A stretch of 64,000 nt of DNA from Lineus longissimus (Eukaryota; Nemertea; Pilidiophora; Heteronemertea; Lineidae), in contig NC_088316.1 of NCBI RefSeq assembly GCF_910592395.1, positions 8,558,001 to 8,622,000 of the forward strand, given 5' to 3'. The number at the start of each line of letters is the position of its first letter. Positions within the stretch are counted from its first letter, which is position 1. A program made the translations under genes and the position numbers. The notes under the pieces were generated by a model. The model saw only the letters and a list, made by a program, of their open reading frames with translations, did not search any database and was not told where the DNA came from. Below, piece after piece: positions 34,571-45,109 of the stretch.

Positions 34571-34930
34571 CTTGATCATCTGTCCACAGGGGAGCTTCAT
34601 AGCCTAGTGGTTAACCCCTTGATCATCTGTCCACAGGGGAGCTTCATAGCCTAGTGGTTAACCCTGCTGGCTATCACGCAAAAGGGCCCGGGTTCGATTC
34701 CGGGGAGAACCCAGGATTGTATATCTGGATTAAATCAGCGTGGCTTTCAAGAAAAAAACAATCCTGGCTATTCACAGTTCTTCGAATGAGACTTAAAACT
34801 GAGCGCAGGGCAGGTTTATGACCACACCAAGTGAGAAACATGAGTAGCTTGCTTGTATTCAACCTCTCACCGAAATCAGATTCACTAGTCCAATAAACCA
34901 AATTGGTGCGTAACCGCAGTGTCACCCATA
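34571..34930 (+). mobile_element. tRNA-headed SINE with duplicated A-box segment
   Basis: An A-box-like TAGCCTAGTGGTTAACCC (ending near 34664) and a B-box GGTTCGATTC at 34691-34700 are spaced as in a tRNA. The part around the anticodon arm (CTATCACGCAAAAGG) resembles tRNA-Val. The acceptor stem does not pair, so it is not a functional tRNA. A 47-bp block including the A-box is duplicated in tandem (34571-34617 and 34618-34664). The body continues with 'cttcgaatgagacttaaaactg' text common in invertebrate SINEs. The right border is uncertain. Confidence 0.7.
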
Positions 34931-34964
34931 TTTGCTCATCTCACCTTGGAAGAGGAATACTCCC

Positions 34965-35460
34965 TGGAGAAAATCACCTTCCAAGTGCAGAGCGAACGCT
35001 GAAGAAAAAAAAAACTATTCACAGAAAGCGATACCAGTTTCTCTCCTTGGCCTCAGAGGGAATCGTGCTCCGATGAAAAATGCCTTAAATATCACTGGTT
35101 ACAGCAACTGGTCGTTCTCGGAATCTTAACCGGAGTTCATCCAAGCGATCTGGTCCTTTCATAAGCTGGCGTTGATGGAAATACCATTCTGCTGGGCTGA
35201 CCCAAGAAAAGCCATGTGCATGTTTCGAGCTTTGGTTCAAGTTGACAACTCCATGGTGTGGTACATGGTAGATACCATCTCTCATTCACTGAGCCAAATT
35301 CATCATCAGGGCCCTGTTCAATGTATCACTTTTCTTTCAGACCATTCATCTGCAACACTCCTATCGGTCGTTTCTCTTTCATAAGTCAACTGTCTGGTAT
35401 CGATGGTAGTCCATCCTTCAGCGTCACTCCAACTTCATACCGTTCCCCAGTGTAGAAAGT
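34965..35460 (-). pseudogene. BEL/Pao reverse transcriptase fragment, minus strand
   Basis: Minus-strand frames read YTGERYEVGVTLKDGLPSIP near the right end, then WYLPHHGVV, then LRLRFRERPVAVTSDIKGIF with a following KERNWYRF. This is the order of the linker and RT N-terminus in BEL/Pao elements ('RYEVGLPWK...LP', 'YLPHHaVv', 'LLRFReepvAvtaDIe.MFhqv'). Several stops and shifts are present, so it is dead. It lies head to head with the longer plus-strand BEL element that follows and is not part of it. Confidence 0.7.
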
Positions 35461-35553
35461 GCTCTCTTGAAGTTTCTGCAATTCTATCAATTCAAGGCAA
35501 AAGCAGCAAAACCGGCAGTTGCAGTAGTGAAAACGTGTACCTCAAAGTTGTCA

Positions 35554-36380
35554 TTACCCCATTTTGATGGCAATTTAACCGACTGGCTGTCGTTTTGGCA
35601 ATGATTCACATCGGAGATTGACGAGAATCCGACCCTAACGAACATCAATCGTTTCGACTACCTTTACGGTCAGCTTGATGGCGATGCTTTGGACTCAGTA
35701 CGGTCACTCATACCATCAGCAGACAATTACCAAGTTCTAAAGAAAACTTTACTTGAAAATGTTGGCAAGGATCGCAGGATTATTCGTGCTCATGTGTTGC
35801 AGATGTTCATGTGTTGCAGATGTTTCATATGAGGGACCGACCCCTTTCTGATGCAGGACTGCGTTCATTCTATAATCAAGTAATGACTGACTTGCGGAGT
35901 TTGAAAACTCTGAAAGTTGACGTTGATAGTGCCGCTGGAATCATTGTATCGATTCTGAAGGAAAAGTTGCCTAGTTTGATTCGTGGGAATATGGCTGATC
36001 TTGACAGAGCGGACAGGTACAATCTTCAGACATTCCTTGACAGTCTGAAGCGTCAAGTGGAGCGTTACAACACTGAGACTGATATTGACCTAGGGGTCAA
36101 AAGGTCCTTAGAAGTCTGCCAAAAGACACCATTTTCAACTATGAGTTCATTTGCTGCACACATGAGCATTTGCGCTATATGTGGTTCAACCAGACATGAC
36201 CAAGTCAGTTGCAATCTCTCAGCAGACCAGAAAATGGATCTGGTTATGGCCAAGGGACTCTGTCGATTGTATTTGACGCCAGGCCATTTTTAGCGGAAAT
36301 GTTCGAGTTCGTTGAATTGTTCAATTTGTCATGGATTACATAACATGTCGTTGCATGGAGTGGATTTCGGAAATACACAC
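35554..36380 (+). pseudogene. BEL gag-like region (DUF1759) and zinc knuckles
   Basis: It begins LPHFDGNLTDWLSFWQ then a stop, then FTSEIDENPTLTNINRFDYL, the DUF1759 capsid-like signature of Pao elements that packages the RNA. The frame 35811-36293 continues with it. Knuckle-type cysteines follow (CAICGSTRHDQVSC, LCRLYLTPGHF then a stop, and after it CSICHGLHNMSLH), matching the double Cys/His pattern before the BEL protease. The second knuckle has lost a cysteine (LCRLY instead of LCxxC). Confidence 0.85.
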
Positions 36381-37167
36381 GGTTTTTGTTAAAGAAAAGA
36401 TCGATCGAGACACGGCTCACAGGAATAAGAATTCGACTAAAAAGGTTACGCAATCAACTCAGGATACGGCTGAGAAAACGATTGTTTGCAGTTTGCCGGC
36501 TACGGAGCTTTGCATGGATACATTAGTTGGAGATCTATTACCGGATACTGTTACGTCAGCGGTCATAAGAGATAACCCGGTGCTGGTGAAAACGGCTAGG
36601 GCTAAAGCAGATTTCAACGGGATGCAAGTTGATGTACGAATCTTCATTGATGAAGGTTCAATGTTGAGTTACCTACGTCATGTTATCGCGCTGTTACTTG
36701 GCATCCAGCAGCCTATGGGTTATGTCGATCTTGGAGTACATGGGTTTCAGAGTTATTCCAAGGATCGTTATGGCTTGGCTAATATTAGCTTGATGACGTC
36801 GGATGGAATGATTTGCATTCCAGTGTTGATCTCATGCGAGATAGGTGCACCCATCAAGCAACAAGGGTGGTCTGAGTCGTTGACACTACCCCACGTTCGA
36901 GGATTGGAGTTGGCAGATACGTTTCAAGAGAAAGCGTTTGTCGTGGATTTGTTGATTGGTGCTGACAATTCATGGCAATTTATGAAGGCAGAGACCATTG
37001 AAGGAAATGGACCAACAGTGCATATGTCGAATTTAGGGGCATTGTTGCAAGGACCACTTCATAAAGATCGGCCAGTGGTGGCAGCGGATATCAGTTCCAT
37101 GACGTGTTGCATTGGAACTCCACCGGAGACTTGGACTTATGCGAAATATTGTCTAACACGGATTTAG
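36331..37167 (+). pseudogene. BEL aspartic protease region
   Basis: A 278-codon frame follows the knuckles. It contains VRIFIDEGSMLSYL at about residues 104-117, the position of the retroviral-type protease active site (usually D-S/T-G). Here it is D-E-G, so the catalytic Ser/Thr is replaced and activity is doubtful. The rest (LGIQQ, LISLMTSD-like strands) matches the Pao peptidase layout. It should process the polyprotein. The frame ends at a stop before the RT frame begins at about 37299. Confidence 0.8.
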
Positions 37168-37298
37168 ACAACAGGTTGTCGGCATTAATTAAGATTAGTG
37201 AGATGGGTGTCGGTGACGTCATGGAAGACGTAGGTGAAGTAGACGAGGTGTTTAAGACTGCATAGTGTGACAAGATCGAATTCCGAGATGGGAAGTAT

Positions 37299-37970
37299 TT
37301 GGTACCTCTTCCCTGGAAAGAGGATCATGACGAACATCCATCTAATCTACAGCTGTGTAAACACCGTTTGGAACAGGTCGTTGGTCGTTTGAAGAGGACG
37401 GGACTGATGAACGCTTACTGTAAGGTCATGAGTCAACATATAGAAAAGGGTTACGTGGAGGAAGTTATAGACAATCCATGGGACATGAGTGAGTCGCACT
37501 ACATGCCACACTTCTTTGTTCCGAAAAATTCGGAAACCACGCCATTGTGTATTGTGTTTGCGGCGAACAGCGGTCGCGTGAGTTTGAATGACTGTCTATT
37601 CACCGGACCATGTTTGTTGGAAAATTTACACCACTTGCTGGTATTGTTTCGCGTATCTCGCATTGCATTAGTGGCGGATATTGCACATGCTTTTCTTTCA
37701 ATAGGCCATGTAGAAAGGGACAGAAACTATGTCCAATTCTTATGGTTTCAGAATAATGACCCTTGGAAAGAAGTCATTGTCTACCGTTACACCACCGTGG
37801 TGTTCGGCCACACATTATCACCGTTTTCACTTGCCATTCTGCTGGAGAAACATTTAGCACAGTATCATTGTGATGTCGCATTGGATCTCGCGAAGAAGTT
37901 ATACGTGGACAATTTATTGACAGGTATCGATCAGGACAATCAGGTGCGAAATACGCACACACTCTGGTGA
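37299..37970 (+). pseudogene. BEL reverse transcriptase
   Basis: This 223-codon frame carries VPLPWKEDHDEHPSN at the start, then YMPHFFVPK, the GRVSLNDCLFTGPCL signature that is highly typical of BEL/Pao RTs, ALVADIAHAFLSI with the first catalytic Asp, and LYVDNLLTG. The catalytic box is YVDN rather than YVDD, so the last Asp is lost and the enzyme would be inactive. The fingers and palm are otherwise recognisable. Confidence 0.9.
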
Positions 37971-38640
37971 GGGTGCTTGAACCATGCTTTGGACGCATGA
38001 TTGCTCATTTCTGGACTGACTCAGAAATTGCGTTACATTGGCTGAATTAAAAAAAGACACTGAAACATCAAATTGCCATGAAAGTCAGCACCATTCAGGA
38101 GCTAAGTGACGTCACAGACTGGAGACATGTTGTGAGCAGTGACAATCCTGCGGATTTGATATCACGTGGTTGTGATGTGAAGCACTTGAAAGCTTTAAAT
38201 CTGTGGAACTCTGGACCTGATTGGCTTCCAACCCAAGAACATTGAGATCAGTGGAAAGCTGTTAAAGACTCTGAAAGTTTGGTCGTATCAGCTCCCGAGG
38301 TTGACAGCGAGGCAAACTCCGCGCAGTTCACAATGGACATCAGAAAGTGATCGACATTGAGGCATTTGATAGTCTTGAACGGCTTGTGCGTGTTACTGTC
38401 TATGTCTTGAGGTTTGCACGGATTAGCCATGAGACGAAGCGTTACATAACCGTGAAAGAAATGCAACTCGCAGAAACCCTCTGGCTTAAAGCAGCTCAAA
38501 ATGGGCATTTCTCTGAGGCCTTGTCTTATCTGAAGCAGGATAAGCCAAGTGGACGCAGTCCTTGTATTGTACGACAGCTGAATGTCGTCATGGACACTTT
38601 TGGTGATCTTCGAGGAATTAGGCATTATGCGAAGATTAGG
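37971..38640 (+). pseudogene. BEL RNase H remnant
   Basis: After the RT frame breaks, plus frames read FWTDSEIALHWLN then a stop, and then WRHVVSSDNPADLISRGCDV, the RNase H end of BEL elements ('WtDS..vL.Wl', 'W.hV.s..NPADl.SRG'). The following stretch up to 38640 is a linker with the LAETLWLKAAQ motif that precedes the integrase. Confidence 0.8.
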
Positions 38641-39140
38641 TAACGCTTTGTCACTTGACAGTAACGCGCGTAGGCCTGTGTTGTTGCCTCGAAAGTGTCA
38701 CTTTGCTAGGCATGTGTTCAGAAGAACGCATGCGCGCGTCATTAATGCAGGATTGGGTTCTACTGTAGTTGCCGTTAGGAAACGTTACTGGCTACCTACA
38801 ACACAAGCGGAGGTTAGATCTTTGTTGAGATCATGTGTAACCTGCAAGCTTGTCACTGGACCTGAGTCCAGATCTTCCCGAGTATAGTGTTGACGCTACC
38901 AAAGCGTTTCGCTCCCTTGGCATGGATTTCACAGGACATCTTCTTGTGAAAGATAGGGTTGGACAGATTTTGAAAGTGTATGTTTGCTTGTTCACTTGCT
39001 TAGGCACTAGATGTGTCAATTTTGAACTTGTCAATGACTTGAGTGCCGATTCGTTCATTCAGGCATTCAGAAGGCATTGTGGTACATACTGTAAAGACTC
39101 TATTAAGCTGGTTTCGGTCAGATCGAAAAAGGCCTAAGTT
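38640..39140 (+). pseudogene. BEL integrase zinc finger and core
   Basis: The H2C2 finger is visible: H and H in HVFRRTHARVI, then C and C in LRSCVTCKL, with RYWLPTTQAEVRSL between. The core starts FRSLGMDFTGHLLV with the first catalytic Asp and has VCLFTCLGTRCVNFELV. The frame shifts between finger and core and stops before the second catalytic Asp can be seen. Confidence 0.85.
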
Positions 39141-39262
39141 AAATCATCAGCTGCTGCATCCGCCGGTAATGTTGACGAGTTGGTCGTTGATCTTCTAAAC
39201 GTAATATTTTTCCGTTTCATGAATCCCGTCACATTGCCAAGGCCGCTAGAAGGTGCGCTCAA

Positions 39263-39733
39263 TTGTACGATCATTTTGTAAATAGGTGCACTGATGAATA
39301 CCTTAGCAGCTTGTGTGAGAGGCATGCTTACCAAGTGCGTTACAGCTGTACCGATGAAGACGTGATTAGCGTAGGAGACGTCGTGCAGGTGTTTGAAGAC
39401 AACATTCCCCGCTCACGGTGGAAATTAGGCCTTTTAACCGAACTGTTGATTGGTTCTGACGGTTGAGTCGGAGCGGCCATGATAAGAAGTGGCAATGGTT
39501 ACACTAGTAGAGCAATTTCAAAGTTGTACCCTTTTGAGGTCAGAGCAAATGTCACAAAGACTGTGTTGGATGAAAAGTCATGTGATGAATCTGCTGTGCT
39601 TAAGCGCAGTAAGCGTACTAGGATAGAAGCTATTAGACGAAAGATTGCAGAGCAACTCCGCGCCGGGGCGGAGGATGTGGAGTCTTTGGTTAATAAACAG
39701 GGAAATGCTATGTATTGGCCTAGGCAATCTTGA
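39263..39733 (+). pseudogene. BEL C-terminal domain
   Basis: Frames at 39263-39466 (GDVVQVFEDNIPRSRWKLGL) and 39479-39733 (ISKLYPFEV then Lys/Arg-rich tail) match the DUF5641-type end of BEL polyproteins ('GdlVlv.ddn.pR..W.lGrv'). A stop and frameshift separate them. Confidence 0.75.
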
Positions 39734-40026
39734 TGTTATCCGGCGTGTGTATTGTGTTGACTATTAACTCTTTCACTGCCAATAACGTTTTAAAACATTT
39801 TTTGAAAATAGGTCGCTAAATTGCCAATAACGTTAAAAACGTTATCAATGTTTCCATTTACCCATCAAAAAGTAAACCAAATTTTTGATTCTACGTTGAT
39901 TTAAAACTCCCGCCATATGTTCGGAAGTGTTTTCGGAAGCATACGGTTCAATCTTGTCCCCAGGAAGTGGGTATTTCGAGTCAGGTGAATGGGTGAAGAT
40001 AGACAAACTTGAGACCAATTTGCGTG

Positions 40027-40400
40027 ATGGCGGGACCGAGCACAAAACGACAGCGCTTGACTGCACAAGAGGTTGTAGATCAGCTAGATACGGACAGTGA
40101 GCTGGAATTATCTGACTAGAAGTGACGATAGTGATGCACATTCAGATTATGCTAATTCTGATGATAGTCCGCCTGATTCTGATGGTGATGATGACCAGGC
40201 AGTTGGTGGGCAGGGGGCACAGCCTGCTGCACGTGGCCGAGGGCGTGGTCGAGGTGGTGCACGCCAAAGAGGGCCCCCAGCTCCTGACAATTGGGGTCCT
40301 GCTAACCGTAGACCTCAGGTTAACCCTTGCACTTCCAATACAGAACCACGTGGAGCTGCTGATTTTGATTATAAGCCCCCCTTTAGGAGGGGCTCTTAAG
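40027..40400 (+). pseudogene. piggyBac transposase N-terminal region, broken
   Basis: An ATG at about 40027 opens MAGPSTKRQRLTAQEVVDQL, an acidic leader typical of piggyBac-derived proteins. A stop follows after 30 codons. Frame +1 then continues with SDDSDAHSDYANSDDSPPDS and a Gly/Arg-rich stretch (ARGRGRGRGGARQRG) to 40400, where a stop follows FRRGS. The central transposase is absent until 45.1 kb. Confidence 0.65.
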
Positions 40401-41219
40401 ATACACGTGTGTGCGGGAGTATATAATGAATGATTAGAAATAAAGAGAGTAACTATTGTATATCCTACAAACAAATTTTTTTGGTTTTTCAAAATGGCGC
40501 TGAATTAATAAATCAGACCAGTTGTAGTGCTGAATTAATAAATCAGACCAGTTGTAACAGGTTACGAGAACATCTAATTTAAATCTTCATGGGAATTCGC
40601 TACATATGCCTAAGAAATTGGCCAATTATATTAATATTTTTATTAGAGAAACATCCGTCCTAAATAATGACAGAAAAGGGTGGTTTATTTCAATTTTGTG
40701 TCGACATGGTCGAGGTCACGTGACATAAACAAAACAATCGCACACACCCGGCCCGTCCAAAAAAGGCACTTTAAGAAAAATAAATACGTTTTTCCTGCTT
40801 AAAACTACACTGACGACTAAGTTATTTTGGTCTACTACCCAAATCTGAAGTATCAAAATGAATCACAAACTAGAACTAGCTCTATTTAGCAAAAGTTGCG
40901 TGAAAAATTCGTGTGAGCGACATTCTGCACCCTAGCGGCCATAATTAAACTACTTTCAGCCGCCTGCTCCGGTCTCGTTAGGGAGTTTTTCCCAAATGTA
41001 CGCGATGATGACATGCCCCATTAACAGGACGTAACATCTATTTTAAAATGCGTTTCCAAAGTGAATGCATGAGGACAACCCATTTGTGTCGTATATCACT
41101 GGAAACGCCCGATTCCCGTGAATAAGGACAATCACAATGTATAACATTACCAAAACAAAAAAATGTGTCGGAAGGAACTATGGATGGTCCCAACATGGGG
41201 GGTTTGGGGGGGGGGGTTT
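40401..41219. other. Unassigned sequence inside the piggyBac element
   Basis: AT-rich, with a tandem 32-base duplication of 'tgctgaattaataaatcaga' text at 40498-40560 and a poly-G run at 41207-41217 next to the next element. I see no coding signal. Confidence 0.5.
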
Positions 41220-43428
41220 CCTATGGCACGCCAAAGCGGAATTATTTCAACCCTGTACAAAATATTAAAAATGATCCAACATTTTCAGAAAACAAGCCAA
41301 CATTAGCGGAATTATTTCAACCCTGTACAAAATATAAGCATTATTTAAAAAAAGATCCAACATTTTGAGAAAACAAGCCAACATTTTTTTTTGACATTTA
41401 GAAAAATTCGTTAGAAAAAAATTATTTTGGGGTTAAACTTTTTTTCGTCATAAAAAAACTTTAAAAATTCATTATTTCGTGAAAAAAATATTTAATTTTT
41501 TTTCTTCTCTTGAAAATATTTTCCCGCAACATTTTTTTTAAAATGTTGACAAAATTTTACGGCAACATTTATTTTCGTTCAAGATTTTTTTCTTGCAACT
41601 TTTGTTTTCGTCGACAATTTTTTCGTCCAACAACGAGCGCCATCTGTGAACAACTAATTGAACTATATCCCCTCGAGACGAGGTTTAGCTACGGGGTACT
41701 TCTGGCATGTTTCTTTACACGAATATCTTACGCACGTGGTTGTCACTCGTCATGAATGTGTCAGTGTCAGACACCAATCACCACCAACCAACACGCGAAC
41801 TTATTCATCTGATCCTATGTGAGAAGTATGATAAAGGGCGCTTGTTTTGAGATGGCAACAACAACATACGAACGAACGAACGATCAGAATTCCCAACCTG
41901 CTTTGAGTATGAAGTACCCCAGCTTAACCTCGTCCCTGTGCGCGAGTTCTATTAGCAGTTCATAGGTGGCGCTCGTTGTTGAACGGAAAAAATGTTGAAC
42001 GAAAAAAATCTTGAACGAAAATAAATGTTGCAGTAAAATTTTGTCAAGATTTTTTTAAATTGCGTGGAAAATATTTTTAAGAGAAGAAAAAAATGTAAAC
42101 GAATTTTTAGAAGTATCACGAAAAAAGAATTGTTGGCTTGTTTTTTCAAAATGTTGACATGAGTCTAAAAATTTTTATCTTTTTTAAAAGATTGTCGGGT
42201 ATATTTTTGAAAGTTTAAATAGTATTTCTTCTCTGTTGCCAAGAAATTTGTAGTTGCTAATATTTTTAGCTCACCTCTTAGCAGAGGTGAGCTTATCCCA
42301 TACCGTGGCGTCCGTCGTCCGTCGTCGTCGTCGTCGTCGTCGTCGTCCGTCATCCGTTAGCAGGGCACGTTTCGTAACTGTTAGAGCTATTGAGTTGAAA
42401 CTTGGTACACATGTACCCTTATGTAATGACACCTGGGAGACCAAGTTTCGGTCCGATTCGTTTCATGGTTTGGCCACCAGGGGGCCAAACGTTAAAAGTG
42501 AAAATATGCAATATCTCCCTTAATAGTAGTCGGGAAATTTTGAAAAAAATATGGTAGGTACTTCTAGCAAAGGTGCATCATATATCCTCCGGGTTTTTGA
42601 TTTGACCTCCTTTTCAAGGTCACAGAGGTCAAATGGTGTAAATTAGCCGTTAGGATGTAACGATGGCACGTTTCTAAACTGCAATGACTATTGATACCAA
42701 ATTTGGTACACATTTACCCCTTAGTCAGGTGATCTCAGGGACCAAAGTTTGGTCCAATATGATTCACCACTTGACCACGAGGGGGCAAAATCCAAAAACC
42801 TTAAAAATGTGATTATTCCTTAACTTCTTGCCCGATTGCCACCAATTTGATATCATGGGTACATCTAACCACCATACAGTATATGTCACACAGGTTTTTA
42901 ATTTGACCTTCTTGTCAAGGTCACAGAGGTCAAATGGCGTAAATTCGCCGTCAGGCCGTAACTATGGCACGTTTCTTAACTGCAATGACTATTGATCACA
43001 AATTAAGTACACATGTACCCCTTGGTCAGGTGATCTCAGGTACCGAAGTTTGGTGCGATCTGATTTGCCGTTTGGCCTCCAGGGAGGGGGCCAAATCCTA
43101 AATTCTTCAAAATGCCATTATTCCTAGTAATGACTTGCCCGATTGGCACCAATTTTATATCATAGGTACATCTAATTCTAACATGCATTCAATGTGTCAC
43201 CCGGGTCTTCTTTGATTTGAACTACTTTTCAAGGTCACAGAGGTCGAATGTACTGTAAATTGGCCATTTTGGGGAAATTGTAATTGCTTGGACCTACATC
43301 AAACCTAACACTACATGACACAAGACCATGCTCTTTATCCATCTTTCCTCCACATGAGGTGAGCACAATGGCCCTGGCCATTTCATTTCAGGGTTGAAAT
43401 AATTCCGCTTTGGCGTGCCATAGTTTCC
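41220..43428. mobile_element. Foldback element with GGCACGCC arms, carrying a nested family 2 copy
   Basis: Arms CTATGGCACGCCAAAGCGGA... at 41221-41255 and the reverse complement at 43391-43426 match over about 35 bases. A second internal inverted repeat pairs about 41380-41690 with about 41912-42150 ('caacaacgagcgccatctgtgaac' against 'gttcataggtggcgctcgttgttg'). A complete family 2 element occupies 42263-43390. There are no coding frames. A partial relative lies at 1611-2340. Confidence 0.8.
42263..43390 (+). mobile_element. Complete family 2 element with perfect 5' hairpin
   Basis: The 5' end is TTTTTAGCTCACCTCTTAGC..., where 42268-42278 pairs perfectly with 42283-42293 (11-bp stem, 4-base loop). 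A (GTC)n tract follows at 42309-42347, then three diverged internal units with 'caaggtcacagaggtcaaatgg'. The end is ATGAGGTGAGCACAATGGCC followed by CTGGCCATTTCATTT. At 1.1 kb this is the shortest complete copy. Confidence 0.8.
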
Positions 43429-43441
43429 CCTCCATTGTACC

Positions 43442-45063
43442 AGGTCGGGTCGAACTCGAGAACCCAGGTGCACTCTCAATATCGAGTGTAAGGTACCAAG
43501 ATGCAATTCGTGAAAAATACTCGGAAAAGCAAGTGTACTCGCTTTCTCGAGTGTTATATCCCGTGAGTCACTGCGCCGATCGCACTTGAAATACCAGGTA
43601 TACTCGCGTTATCGAGTTGTTATTAAAGAACATCTGCGGTGCTAATCGTGCACTCGACTGATCGAGTTTGGAAAACCTTGCGAATTCGAGTATTTTGTCC
43701 CACCATGCTTTGCAAGAGATAGTTACTTCCGCTCGATTCTCTTAGCAGACGACAAGCTCCGGTTAATAGGCGTGCCAAAACGAACAGTGACTGGGGCCTG
43801 ATGAGACGTTTTTAAGTTTCCGTTTCGAGTGTTTTTAATGCCTCAAACGTCTCAGGAGTTGTTGTTTTTTTTCAATCAAAGACAACTATTGAACAACAAT
43901 GTGTAACTTAATCTATTCATTTACTTGTATCATATATCTATACAGGATAAGTGATATTGTTAACCTGCTCCTCACCGGACTTCATCTCATTCAGTATCAA
44001 CCAGTCATTACCGACTGCCCATTGTCTCGGCACATGAAAGAAATAAACAACTGACTGAGACTCGAACCCGAAAATGCCTGAACATACATTTATTTCTGTA
44101 CCGGTATGACACCATTTGTTTTCTGATGATTGCATGTGAAACACAGACTTAATTTTCAGCCTGCGAGTAATTCTATGTGACATATTGGAACGTACTTTAC
44201 TTCATGTTCTTGATGGATAAATTATACGTTTTACACAAGTTGACATCGTGATTCGAGAATCATGAAAGGAATAGTCAATTATGGTGCCGACAAAATGCAC
44301 AGGGAATGCACGTCAGTGCATAATGCATTATCACATGTCCTTTGATGTGCGGTCTAGCTGACTAGAATTGAGATGTCTTTGACGGACCAGTTGGTTTCTG
44401 GCAGTTTCCAGCTCGAGAGGAGTTAAATTTCCCGACTGTGAAGCACTTAAACACCATTGTTCATGTAAAGCATTGTGACAAAACAGTTTAAAATGTCCAC
44501 TCTGACTTCTTTTCATCATAATCACATGACAAATACTTCAAGAATCATGAAAGGAATAGTCAATTATGGTGCCGACAAAATGCACAGGGAATGCACGTCA
44601 GTGCATAATGCATTATCACATGTCCTTTGATGTCCGAACACGGTGCAAAAACAAACCACGTATCAAAATCTTCAACAAAGCCCACTCAAGACACTTTGTC
44701 CTTCTACTTTATACACAGACAATGATTCGTATGCTAATATACAACTTATTTGATATACTTTGTAGCCGTAAAAACTCCTAAATATGGCGAAAAAACACGT
44801 TCTTCAAAGCAAAATATCTCTAGATTCCCACCGTCAATCTGAAATTCCCACGATCAAAATTTCGCGTTCTGCATCTTCTTTGCGCAGGTGGAAGAACGTC
44901 ATCGGGGAGTAAACCAATGGAAAGGGGGCTCACAAAGAAGATTCGGCGGCAAAAACTTGCAAACCCAAGTGCAAATAATGAAACTGCGCATGCGCGAACT
45001 CTGAAAGTCGAGTTTAGATGGCGCCACCGCACAAAACCTGGGTTCTCGAGTTCGACCCGACCT
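43442..45063. mobile_element. 1.6-kb element with perfect 28-bp inverted repeats
   Basis: 43442-43469 (AGGTCGGGTCGAACTCGAGA...) is the exact reverse complement of 45036-45063. The left subterminal 230 bases hold a series of ACTCG...CGAGT mini-hairpins. A 92-base segment is directly repeated at about 44257-44347 and 44543-44633. No transposase is present. Confidence 0.85.
44257..44633 (+). repeat. Direct repeat of ~92 bp separated by ~195 bp
   Basis: 'agaatcatgaaaggaatagt' begins both units at about 44257 and 44543, and both continue without visible mismatch through 'cacatgtcctttgatgt'. The near identity indicates a recent local duplication inside the 28-bp-IR element. Confidence 0.85.
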
Positions 45064-45109
45064 GTGTACTGGGTAAAAATGTTACGCTATCGTAGGGGGG
45101 GGGGGGGTT

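Larger units (their letters stand above)
35554..39733 (+). mobile_element. Decayed BEL/Pao LTR retrotransposon, coding part
   Basis: Plus-strand blocks occur in the canonical BEL order: gag-like DUF1759 region, Cys/His knuckles, protease, reverse transcriptase, RNase H, integrase zinc finger and core, and C-terminal domain. Reading is broken by stops and frameshifts. The coding part ends at 39733, 30 bases before a piggyBac insertion. The text after the piggyBac element (46676-46760, with AATAAA near 46725) is probably the rest of the 3' end. No LTR pair could be matched by eye. Confidence 0.9.

Noticed and set aside
34618-34720. Functional tRNA gene
   Set aside because: A and B boxes exist but the acceptor stem does not pair, and the A-box is duplicated; it is a SINE.
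40097-40492. Overlapping frames near 40.1-40.5 kb as separate genes
   Set aside because: One frame is the broken piggyBac N-terminus; the other two are shadows.
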